Source of the DNA: Terriglobia bacterium | GTDB taxonomy: Bacteria; Acidobacteriota; Terriglobia; UBA7540 | Direction: 5' to 3' | DNA length: 64,000 nucleotides | Assembly (NCBI GenBank): GCA_030038235.1 | Contig: JASHPE010000407.1 | Span: forward strand, 1 to 64,000 | Shown: piece after piece, positions 30,846 through 39,850 of the stretch | Numbering within the stretch: the stretch's first letter is position 1 | How the letters are laid out: each line of letters starts with the position of its first letter | Translations under genes and position numbers: made by a program | The notes under the pieces: model-generated | Database searches by the model: none | Told to the model about the DNA's origin: nothing | The model's input: the letters and a program-made list of their open reading frames with translations, nothing else

Positions 30846-31706
30846 CTACCTCTGACCCCATTTCAGTTTTTGCCGCAGGACATCGTAATAGCTCTTGTCC
30901 ACGGCGTGGATCATCTCCACGCTGGACGCGGCCTTGTGCATGCGCACGCGATCGCCGGCGTAGACTTCGATCGCCACCTGCCCGTCTACGGTCACGTACA
31001 CGGATTCGTCGGTCTTGACGGCAACTTCGATGGTCACGCTGTCGCGCAGCACGATCGGGCGGTTGGTGAGCGTGTGGGCGCAGATGGGCGTGATGATGAA
31101 GGCGCGCACATTGGGCGCAATCACAGGTCCGCCTGCCGCCAGGGAATATGCGGTCGAACCCGTGGGCGTCGAGACGATCAATCCGTCGGCCTTGTAAGTG
31201 GAGATGAACTGCTCATCGGCCTTCACATCGAAATCGAGGACGCGCGCGATCGCGCCTTTGTTGAGCACCACGTCATTCAGGGCGACGTATGGTCCAAGCT
31301 GCAAGCCATCCCGGATTACGGAAGCCTCGAGCTGCACCCGCGACTCGACGCGGAATCGGCCAGCCAGCACCGCCTCGAGCGCGGAGTATATCTCTTCGCG
31401 CGTCACGACCGTGAGGAAGCCTAGTCCGCCGAGGTTCACCGCGAGGATCGGTACCGGCCGGCCTTCGAGGGCGCGCGCCGTCGCCAGGAACGTACCGTCG
31501 CCGCCCAGCACGATGATCAAATCGACCGTGCCGCCGAGTTGGGCCCGGCCTGTTCCTCCACTCGCGCTGCCCAGCGTGTTCGCCGTCTCCTGGTCGATAA
31601 GCACCTCGATGCCGCGCTCCCGCAGCCAGCCTATCAACGACGGCACGATCTCGCTGACCTCGGCTTTGTTCGGCTTGGAAGTGATCCCGACCCGCCTGAT
31701 GTTCAT
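30846..31706 (-). CDS. nadK: NAD kinase
   Basis: 286 aa; VLGGDGTFLATAR, VSTPTGSTAYSLAAGGPV. Confidence 0.95.
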   Translation of the reverse strand: MNIRRVGITSKPNKAEVSEIVPSLIGWLRERGIEVLIDQETANTLGSASGGTGRAQLGGTVDLIIVLGGDGTFLATARALEGRPVPILAVNLGGLGFLTVVTREEIYSALEAVLAGRFRVESRVQLEASVIRDGLQLGPYVALNDVVLNKGAIARVLDFDVKADEQFISTYKADGLIVSTPTGSTAYSLAAGGPVIAPNVRAFIITPICAHTLTNRPIVLRDSVTIEVAVKTDESVYVTVDGQVAIEVYAGDRVRMHKAASSVEMIHAVDKSYYDVLRQKLKWGQR

Positions 31707-31793
31707 GCTATGTCGCTCACGTCCGGAGGCATTCTCTCAAGGACTGCGAGCCATCGTAACGAATCTACCACTCGACGAGCATTCGAGCGCAGG

Positions 31794-34700
31794 TTATTCG
31801 TCGCTCGGCCGCTTCGTCCAGGCCGGTCCCCGCAGGACGCGGCCCGCGGTCGCACCGGTCAGCCGTCCCTGCTCGAATTCGAGCTGGCCGTTCACAAATA
31901 CGTACTCCACGCCGCGGGCGATCGACGCCGGATGCTGGTAGGTCGCCGTATCCTGAATAGCGCCCGGATCGAACACCGTAACGTCCGCATAAAAGCCCGG
32001 GCGCAGAAGACCGCGTTGGTACAAGTGCTCGCGGTCGGCCGGCAACGACGTGATCTTGCGGATTGCCTGCTCCAAGTCCATCAGATGATGGTCGCGGACG
32101 TAGTAGCCCAGAAAGCGCGGCATGGATCCGAAGGCACGCGGATGCGTATGCGCTTCGAAGAGCGGACCGTCCAGCGACATTTCGTTCGCGTCGAGGCCGA
32201 TGCTGGTCCACGGCTGACGCAACCCGTACTCGAGGTCCTGCTCGCTGGCCATAAAGTAGAGCGCGCCCGTCTGCGCGTGGTCGGCCAGCACAAAATCGAA
32301 CAACGCATCGAGCGGCTGCTTGTGTTGTTGGCGGGCAATCTCGGCGATTGTCTCGCCGTCGTACTGCTGAAGATCCTTGTTGAAGACGCCGGACACCTGG
32401 ACACCTGCCGCTCCGCCGCTGTCGTAGTAGAGATTTTCCCAGTCGGGGTGATCCGAAGCCATCTCGGACTTGATGCGCTGCCGCGTGCCTGGATCACGCA
32501 GGCGATCCAGAAGCTTGTCCGGACCGCCGTCCGCGGCCCAGGGCGGCAGGCAGGAAGCGAGCGCCGTGGAACCCGCCAGGTAAGGGTACATGTCCGCCGC
32601 GACATTGAACCCGGCGGCGCGCTCCGCCTCAATGCGGGCCACGATCTTCGGCATCGAACCCCAGCGCGGCTTTCCGCTCACCTTCAGGTGAAAAATTTCC
32701 ACGGGTAGCCCGGCTTCGCGCCCGATGCGGAAGGCTTCATCGAGCGCCGCGATTTCCCCCTGACCTTCGCTGCGCATGTGCGTCGCGTAGATTCCGCCAT
32801 ACTGCGCCGCGACCTTGGCGAGCGCGATAAGTTCGTCCGTCTTCGCGTACTGGCCGGGCGGATAGATCAGCGCCGTGGAGAGTCCCAGCGCCCCCTGCTG
32901 CATGGCTTGTTCAACCAAGCCCTTCATGCGATCGAGCTCGGCCGGCGAAGGCGCCCGGTCGACATCGCCTAAGACCGCCTCGCGGACCTGAGCCGCGCCT
33001 ACGTAGGTTCCCAAGTTAATCGGTGTCCCGTCGTGCTCGAGTCTCCTAAAGTAGCCTTCGAGGTCCGTCCAATCGACCTTCAAGTGATAGTGATCGAGAA
33101 AAGGCTGCAGCGGCAGCAGCGTCTGCTCATCTTGGGGCGCAATCGACTGCCCTTCACCGGTGATCTCACTGGTGATGCCTTGCGAGAGCTTGCTCAGCGA
33201 GCGATTGTCGATCAGGAGCGAGGTCTCGGACTGGCCTAGCATGTCGATGAAGCCGGGCGCAACCACCAAACCGCTCGCGTCGACGACGCGCTTTGCCTGC
33301 GATGCGTTCAGCTTGCCGATGGCCGCGATGCGATCGTCCCGGATTCCCACGTCAGCCGCGAACCACGGATTCCCGGTGCCGTCGATCACATGGCCACCCT
33401 TGAGTATCACGTCGTACGCCAGTTCCGGCACTGCCCCAGCGGCAAGATATCCGTCGGTGGCGATCTCGCCTACTGCCTGACCCACGATGTTCGTCACCGA
33501 GTCATCCTGCTGCGGGACCGCCACGCGGTTGGCATAAACTGCGAAGGCCATGTGCTCGCCCGCGGGAGTCGTGAAGTAGCCCGCCAGACCCTTTCCCGTC
33601 ACCATCACGTTGCGATTGAGCGGATCGTAGGCGGTATACGTGCCAGTCTTGGCGTGAACCTGTCCGGCTGCTGGTGATGAGGTTTGGATATTCCACAACG
33701 TGCCGTCGCGCCCAAGAATCGGGAGCGCGCGAAAGAAGACGGGGAAATCGGGCCGGTGAGCCATGTAGGCCAAATAATGAACCATGAAGTCCGGCGTATA
33801 GAACGCGGCCTCGGAACCGCCGGCGCCATCGCCTTGCGACGCCTGGCTGAGGTCCAGCCCCGCCTGCTGAAGCCACTGACGCTCGCGGTCGAATCCGGCC
33901 GCGGACGGGTCTGCACTGCCCTTGGCCAGCAATGCGCCCAGTAAATACGGCATCAGGCTGGCGTGCAGATTCTGGCTTACCTTCAGCGTTACCTTGATCT
34001 CCTCCGACAGGGGCGGCGAGACGTGCTCGGCGATCAGGTTCTGCGGTACGTATGACGCGGCCAGTGTCTTGAAGTCCGGTGCAGCGGGATTTGTGACGCC
34101 CGTCACCTGGACGTGCTCGGCATTCAAGACCTCTGCAAAGACGATCTGGGCGAAGACGGTCGGCTGAGGCACATCATAGTTGAAGAGAATCGATGACTTG
34201 CCTAAAGGCATGGTGCCGGTCACGGTGATCGTCCGCCGGCCATCCGGCCCTGCAGAATCCTTGGAGAACGAGATGTCGGGTGTGGAGTCTGGTGCGCCGG
34301 TGGTGGCCTGATTGATGAACTGCGCGTAAACGGTTGCCGGCGAAATGTTGAGTTTCACCGGTTGTCCGGCCGAGGCGCCCGGGCTCGCGATTACGTCAAT
34401 AATATTGTCATTGACCACGACCGGTGAGATCACTGCTCCTGTGCCGAGTTCGGCCGCTCCCTCGGGAAACAGAGTGGCGTCCACGAGCGCGCGGCCGTCG
34501 ACGCGCTTCACCCCGTGCGCGGCCACCTGGCGCGCGATCTCGCGCAGCACGGCCAGCGGATCACCCGGCACCGCGCGCGTATCCACGCTTCCGCCGTAGC
34601 AGTGGTCTTCATTCTCGAACGCCAGTGTTCCGTCGGGCTGAATCCGGCCCGAAAGGTTCGGGTCGCCGCTCGCTACCAGCACGATGTCGCCGTGCAGCAC

Positions 34701-35045
34701 CCCGTTCGAGTCAAGTTCGCCCGTGCGGTAAACGCGTGTGTGAAAGCGGAAGTCGGCTCCGAGTAACGCCAGCGCCGTGCCTTCGGTCAGCAGCTTGGTG
34801 GTGGAGGCCGGCGTGAAAAGCTCTTCGGGATTCAGCGCGAAGACCGGCTTCTTCCGGTCGAGCGAATAGAACTCGATCCCGAACGTCGCATGCTTGAACT
34901 CGGGCCGGCTCGTGACCTGGCGGATGCGTTCAGCGAGCGATGCCTGCGGGTTCTGCGCAGCGCGCCCTGCTCCCGCGATCAAGATTGAACCGACCAGCAT
35001 TGCGCAGACCAAGCTCGCGCTCTTCACGTGCTGCCCATGTGACAT
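31794..35045 (-). CDS. Fused PBP4-type D-Ala-D-Ala carboxypeptidase (S13) and N-acyl-D-amino-acid deacylase-like amidohydrolase
   Basis: 1083 aa; signal peptide, STTK, SQN, KTG motifs; then YDVILKGGHVIDGTGNPWFAADVGIRDDRIAAIG.. Confidence 0.9.
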   Translation of the reverse strand: MSHGQHVKSASLVCAMLVGSILIAGAGRAAQNPQASLAERIRQVTSRPEFKHATFGIEFYSLDRKKPVFALNPEELFTPASTTKLLTEGTALALLGADFRFHTRVYRTGELDSNGVLHGDIVLVASGDPNLSGRIQPDGTLAFENEDHCYGGSVDTRAVPGDPLAVLREIARQVAAHGVKRVDGRALVDATLFPEGAAELGTGAVISPVVVNDNIIDVIASPGASAGQPVKLNISPATVYAQFINQATTGAPDSTPDISFSKDSAGPDGRRTITVTGTMPLGKSSILFNYDVPQPTVFAQIVFAEVLNAEHVQVTGVTNPAAPDFKTLAASYVPQNLIAEHVSPPLSEEIKVTLKVSQNLHASLMPYLLGALLAKGSADPSAAGFDRERQWLQQAGLDLSQASQGDGAGGSEAAFYTPDFMVHYLAYMAHRPDFPVFFRALPILGRDGTLWNIQTSSPAAGQVHAKTGTYTAYDPLNRNVMVTGKGLAGYFTTPAGEHMAFAVYANRVAVPQQDDSVTNIVGQAVGEIATDGYLAAGAVPELAYDVILKGGHVIDGTGNPWFAADVGIRDDRIAAIGKLNASQAKRVVDASGLVVAPGFIDMLGQSETSLLIDNRSLSKLSQGITSEITGEGQSIAPQDEQTLLPLQPFLDHYHLKVDWTDLEGYFRRLEHDGTPINLGTYVGAAQVREAVLGDVDRAPSPAELDRMKGLVEQAMQQGALGLSTALIYPPGQYAKTDELIALAKVAAQYGGIYATHMRSEGQGEIAALDEAFRIGREAGLPVEIFHLKVSGKPRWGSMPKIVARIEAERAAGFNVAADMYPYLAGSTALASCLPPWAADGGPDKLLDRLRDPGTRQRIKSEMASDHPDWENLYYDSGGAAGVQVSGVFNKDLQQYDGETIAEIARQQHKQPLDALFDFVLADHAQTGALYFMASEQDLEYGLRQPWTSIGLDANEMSLDGPLFEAHTHPRAFGSMPRFLGYYVRDHHLMDLEQAIRKITSLPADREHLYQRGLLRPGFYADVTVFDPGAIQDTATYQHPASIARGVEYVFVNGQLEFEQGRLTGATAGRVLRGPAWTKRPSDE

Positions 35046-35125
35046 TCACATCCTCCGACCGCCGGCGCACAACGCTCCGCTGCGGACCGACAGTTTACAT
35101 CGTTATGTTACGATGTTGAACTCAG

Positions 35126-38035
35126 TTGAACGGGGATCGACGCGTGCGCCTTCCACAAGCTGTCCTTGCCATTCTTATCGCCGGCTCCTTCGTATCGACC
35201 GGGTCCGCTCCCGCGCAGACCGAGCGTAGCGATGTCGTAGAATACAACACGTTCGAGCTTGCGGCGCCGGCCGGCGTCCTGCCAACGAGCATCGCGCCCG
35301 ATGGGGCCACGATCCTTCCCAATGGCCGCCGCGTCACGCCGCGCGGGGTCTACGTTCGTGTGGCGCCACACCCTTATGGCATGGCGCTTTCGCCTGACGG
35401 GTCCACGCTCGTGACCGTCAACAGCGGCACTTCTCCGTTCTCGCTCTCGATCATCACCCACCTCGGCAGCGGCCATCCAACGGTGGCGCAGATCCCGCCC
35501 GATGGAAAATCCTCGGACGCAGACCCGAAGAGCGTGTTCCTCGGCGTGGCGATCGCGCCCGACAACCGTACCGTCTACGTTTCCGAGGGCAACAACGGCC
35601 GCGTGGGCATCTTCGATATGATCGCCCATCAGCGGCTCGGCACACTGTCACTGGACGACCCGTCGCCGAGTGAGCCCGGCGTGAGCACGCGCGACAGCCT
35701 GACCGGCGATATGAAGCTTTCACCCGACGGGCGTCACTTGTTCGTCCTCGACTTCGCCCATTTTCGACTGGTCGTGTTCGACACGGCCTCGCGCAAGATC
35801 ACGTCAACGGCCGCGGTCGGCCTGATGCCCTTCGGTATCGCGCTTTCCCCCGACGGCGAACGCGCGTATGTGTCGAATGTGGGCACGTTCCGCTACTCGC
35901 TCATCCCTGGCATTGATCCCAACGATCAGAAAGACACTGGGATTGACTTTCCACCTTTCGGCTATCCATCCCAAGAGGCAGAACACGGTGCGACGGTTGC
36001 GGGACGCAAGATCCCGGGCCTTGGCGATCCCAACACACGGGCATCCAATTCTCTCTGGACCCTGAACATCACGGACCAGGCCCGGCCGATCGTGCTGGCC
36101 GAGACGCCGACCGGCATTCCGATCGGCGAGAAATCGGTGGGCGGCGCCAGTCCCGGCGCTGCCGTGGCGGGCCGCGAATGGATCTTCGTGTCGAATGCCG
36201 CGCAGGACAGTATCGCCAAGATTGATGCGCACGGCTTGCGTGTCCGGCACCGGCTAGTGCTCGAACCTGCTGACGCGGTGCGGCATCTGCGCGGAGTGCT
36301 GCCCTTCGGGATGGCGCTGAGCCCGGACGAGTCTCGTTTGTACGTGGCCTGCGCCGGAATCAACGCCATTGCTGTGATCGATACCCGCCGCCTGGAGGTG
36401 AAGGGCTATATTCCCACAGCGTGGTTCCCGGCACGCGTTGCCGTAAGCGCCGACGGCAACACGCTCTACGTGGCGAACGCCAAGGGCTTCGGCGCAGGGC
36501 CGAACGGCGGGCCCAATTTCCATCCCGGACCCGAAGGCACGTACATCGGTGATATCACCCATGGCGTGGTCGAGATCCTGCCTGTGCCTGACAAAGACTT
36601 GCTGGCGATCCAGACGAATCAAGTGCTCGAAAACAACGGATTCATTCCCGAGCGGCTGACGATCAGGCCGGCAGGCTTTCCGATTCCCTCAGCCGAGCGT
36701 CCGGACTCGAGCAAGGGTGAATTGAAAACCAGCAGCCACATCCATCACGTGATTTTCATCGTCAAGGAGAATCGCACTTTCGACCAGATCTTCGGCGACG
36801 TGGCGCAATTGGGCCCGGACAAGGTGAACGGCGAACCGTCCCTTGCCGTTTACGGCATGGACAGCACTGTGGCGCCGTCGCCCGAGCATGGCAACGACGG
36901 AAAGGACAGCGATCAGGCGGCGCAAGCGACCGAGCATCTTCCCACAATCCAGAATGCTAAGGTTACGCCCAATCATCACGCGCTCGCGCAGCGCTTCGGT
37001 CTCAGTGACAACTTCTACGTCGATTCCGATGTATCCGTCGACGGGCATCACTGGCTGGTGGACAATTACCCAAATGAAGTGCTAGAGACAGGCTGGCCCG
37101 CGGCTTATGGGGGCCAATTCGATTTCAAGTTCGATCCTGAAGCGCCCGGAAGAATCGAGATCGGCTCCACGCATCCCTGGCCCGAAACGTATCTCGAAGC
37201 CGGCTCGTTGTGGGAGAATCTGGCGCGGCACAACATCACGTTCCGTAATTACGGTGAAGGACTCGAAACGGCGAACGACGACGAGGAGGCTGATCTCGAA
37301 CCGACGGGCGTGCGCGAAGTAGTCAACATGCCGATGCCGGAGCCGCTGTTTGAGAACACCTCGCACACCTATCCCACGTTCAACACGAATATCTCGGACC
37401 AATACCGCTTCCAGCAGTTCAAAAAGGAGTGGGACGAGCGCTACGCGAGCGGCCGCGAGCCTTTTCCGCAGTTTATGTTCATCTGGCTGCCCAACGACCA
37501 CACCGCCGATCCGCGGCCTGCCGACGGCTACCCTTATCGCGCGTCTTACGTCGCGGACAACGACCTCGCGCTCGGCAAACTAGTGGACCTGGTCTCGCAC
37601 AGTAAGTTCTGGAAGGATACCGCAATCTTCGTGACCGAGGATGATGCGCAGTCCGGGACCGATCACGTGGACGCGCATCGCAGCGTGCTGCTGGTGATCA
37701 GCCCGTATTCGCGGCGCGGCGTATCGCATGTCCACACGAGCATGGCCAGCATCCTGAAGACCTTTGACCTGATTCTCGGTCTGCCTTACCTGAACCAGTA
37801 TGACGCGGCCGCGACTGACCTCTCGGACTCGTTCACGGACAAGCCCGACTTCACGCCATACGAAGCGCTCGAACCAGACGCCCGAGTCTTCGATCCCGCC
37901 AAGATCGTCGAGAGGGGACTCGAGCCGGTCACCCCTGGAGCGCCGCCTTCCGAGCCTTTGGACGATCCCGATCACATGCGGCGAGAAATGAGGGAGCAGA
38001 CGCATCCGAAGGCGGAGCCGCCGCAAGAAAACTAG
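35126..38035 (+). CDS. Bifunctional YncE-like beta-propeller / alkaline phosphatase-superfamily protein
   Basis: 969 aa; repeated MALSPDGS/IALSPDGERAYV blades; HIHHVIFIVKENRTFDQIFGD, FVTEDDAQSGTDHVDAHRS. Confidence 0.9.
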   Translation: MNGDRRVRLPQAVLAILIAGSFVSTGSAPAQTERSDVVEYNTFELAAPAGVLPTSIAPDGATILPNGRRVTPRGVYVRVAPHPYGMALSPDGSTLVTVNSGTSPFSLSIITHLGSGHPTVAQIPPDGKSSDADPKSVFLGVAIAPDNRTVYVSEGNNGRVGIFDMIAHQRLGTLSLDDPSPSEPGVSTRDSLTGDMKLSPDGRHLFVLDFAHFRLVVFDTASRKITSTAAVGLMPFGIALSPDGERAYVSNVGTFRYSLIPGIDPNDQKDTGIDFPPFGYPSQEAEHGATVAGRKIPGLGDPNTRASNSLWTLNITDQARPIVLAETPTGIPIGEKSVGGASPGAAVAGREWIFVSNAAQDSIAKIDAHGLRVRHRLVLEPADAVRHLRGVLPFGMALSPDESRLYVACAGINAIAVIDTRRLEVKGYIPTAWFPARVAVSADGNTLYVANAKGFGAGPNGGPNFHPGPEGTYIGDITHGVVEILPVPDKDLLAIQTNQVLENNGFIPERLTIRPAGFPIPSAERPDSSKGELKTSSHIHHVIFIVKENRTFDQIFGDVAQLGPDKVNGEPSLAVYGMDSTVAPSPEHGNDGKDSDQAAQATEHLPTIQNAKVTPNHHALAQRFGLSDNFYVDSDVSVDGHHWLVDNYPNEVLETGWPAAYGGQFDFKFDPEAPGRIEIGSTHPWPETYLEAGSLWENLARHNITFRNYGEGLETANDDEEADLEPTGVREVVNMPMPEPLFENTSHTYPTFNTNISDQYRFQQFKKEWDERYASGREPFPQFMFIWLPNDHTADPRPADGYPYRASYVADNDLALGKLVDLVSHSKFWKDTAIFVTEDDAQSGTDHVDAHRSVLLVISPYSRRGVSHVHTSMASILKTFDLILGLPYLNQYDAAATDLSDSFTDKPDFTPYEALEPDARVFDPAKIVERGLEPVTPGAPPSEPLDDPDHMRREMREQTHPKAEPPQEN

Positions 38036-38110
38036 AAGTCGGAAGGCAGGAGTCAGAAACCCTGCCGGCGTGGGGTCTTCTGACTTCTGATTTTGTGACT
38101 TCTGACTTCT
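38034..38110. repeat. Inverted repeat of TGACTTCT words between convergent genes
   Basis: agaagtcggaaggcaggagtcagaaaccc .. gggtcttctgacttctgattttgtgacttctgacttct. Confidence 0.8.
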
Positions 38111-38657
38111 ACGCCCGGTATTTCTCTCTCAGCCCCTGTCGATGATGCAGTTCGTGCCCGGCGATCATGTAGGCCAGGGCGCGCACCGAGACTTCGTTCT
38201 GGTTCGCGACTCCGCGGCGTGTCCAGGCGTCGGGTGACAGGCTCTCGAACAGACGGAGCGTGGCCTGGCGGACGGCGGAGAACTCGGCGGCGAGGTTCGC
38301 AACGGAGAGCCGGTCAAACTGGGCGGCGCGGACGTAGTCGTCCTGCTCGAATCCTTCGATAGGCGTCCGATCGGCGCGCGCAATCCGCAGCGCGCGATAG
38401 GCGAAGACGCGCTCCGAATCCGCGAGGTGGCCGATCACTTCCTTCACACTCCATTTGTCCGGAGCGTACCGATACGACGCCTGCGATTCGCTGAGGCCGG
38501 CCAGAAGTTGCGCGGTCTCGCGGCCCTGAACCTCCAGCGTGCGCAGGATATCGCCGTCGGGGACCAGGGCGATGTACTTGCCGTAGTAGGGTGCGTGCTC
38601 GGAAGGTTCCGGCCGCATGATGCTAACGCTGCTTGCTGCCATAGTCGGTTTGCTCAT
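38109..38657 (-). CDS. DinB family protein
   Basis: 182 aa; WSVKEVIGHLADSERVFAYRAL, MIAGHELHHRQGL. Confidence 0.85.
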   Translation of the reverse strand: MSKPTMAASSVSIMRPEPSEHAPYYGKYIALVPDGDILRTLEVQGRETAQLLAGLSESQASYRYAPDKWSVKEVIGHLADSERVFAYRALRIARADRTPIEGFEQDDYVRAAQFDRLSVANLAAEFSAVRQATLRLFESLSPDAWTRRGVANQNEVSVRALAYMIAGHELHHRQGLREKYRA

Positions 38658-38710
38658 GCCCCATTGTCCTCTCTGGCGACCTGCGCTTCAAGTGCGGTGG
38701 GGCCGCAAGA

Positions 38711-39631
38711 TCACTTCGCTTTCAAATAGCGATTGAAGAATTCGAGCGTCGCGAGGGCCAGGCGCAGGCGAGCTTGGGGAGTTTGGAAGGTGTGGACGTC
38801 GTCAACCTTGAGGAAAGTGACGGGCACGCCTGCCTGCTTGAGCCGGTCCGCCAGTTCCTCGGACTGGGCGATGGGCACGTTCTCATCGCGTGTGCCGTGG
38901 ACGATCAGAAAGGGCGCGTCCGTTTTCGAGACGTGAAATACGGGCGAGGCGTCAAGCCAGATTTCGGGATGCGCCGAGTAACTGGCGCCGAGGAAACTCG
39001 CCAGGAACGCGTCCTCGTCGGGATCGTGACTCGTGGTGAAATCGCTCGGCCCGCTCACGTCAACCACGGCCTGCACGCGGCTCGAATACTCGGCGAGCGT
39101 GGGATCGGAGTTATCGCGGGTGTCTTCCATCCCAAGCAGGGCCGCGAGTTGTGCCCCGGCGGAGTGACCGAAGGCGCCCATCCGGTCGCCGTTCACCTGA
39201 TATTTTGCGGCGTTGGCTCGCACCCAGCGGACGGCGCGCTGCACATCGTCCAGTTGCGCCGGCCAGCGGTTCTCGGAGTCGTGGAACAGGCGGTAATCCG
39301 CCGAGAATACCACATAACCGGCGCGCGCCAGCACTTCGCCCATGCCGTGCATGGTGCTCTTGTCGAAACTGGTCCATCCGCCGCCGTGAATCAGGACCAC
39401 CGCCGGACGCAGTTGGCCAGTGCTGCCGGCGGGCTCATACACATCGAGCAGCAGCTTCTGGCCGCCCGCTTCACCGTACTGGATATTTTCCTGAACCGAT
39501 ACTTGCGGAGCGGTTTGCGGAGCTTCAGCAGCCGACGATGCAGGATGCGAGGGAACTTCAGACGGCTGTTGTGCTGAGACGAAAGTCGCGGTTGCGAGCA
39601 GCACCGCAGTAAGGACCATCAATTTGCGCAT
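38711..39631 (-). CDS. Secreted alpha/beta hydrolase (carboxylesterase)
   Basis: MRKLMVLTAVLLATATFVSAQ signal; VVLIHGGGW, GAFGHSAGAQLAALLG; start trimmed from 39877. Confidence 0.87.
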   Translation of the reverse strand: MRKLMVLTAVLLATATFVSAQQPSEVPSHPASSAAEAPQTAPQVSVQENIQYGEAGGQKLLLDVYEPAGSTGQLRPAVVLIHGGGWTSFDKSTMHGMGEVLARAGYVVFSADYRLFHDSENRWPAQLDDVQRAVRWVRANAAKYQVNGDRMGAFGHSAGAQLAALLGMEDTRDNSDPTLAEYSSRVQAVVDVSGPSDFTTSHDPDEDAFLASFLGASYSAHPEIWLDASPVFHVSKTDAPFLIVHGTRDENVPIAQSEELADRLKQAGVPVTFLKVDDVHTFQTPQARLRLALATLEFFNRYLKAK

Positions 39632-39850
39632 TCTTAAGTCTAGCATGAGGAGTTGCGCCGCTTCGGCCGCGGTGGGACAATTTCTCGTGAGGACCACATG
39701 GGGAACAAGAACCGCGATTACTTGGGACGAGTTTCTGGCCGCCGGTATGACGATCCGGGACCTTCGCAACGAGGTACGCATGTGATCGCGGCGTCGATGC
39801 CGCCCTCTTACTTGCCATTGCCGCTTCTCGCCCAGTAAACTTCTCGCATC

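Noticed and set aside
31539-32708. 389-aa plus-strand ORF
   Set aside because: Antisense to nadK and the PBP4/amidohydrolase fusion; no motifs.
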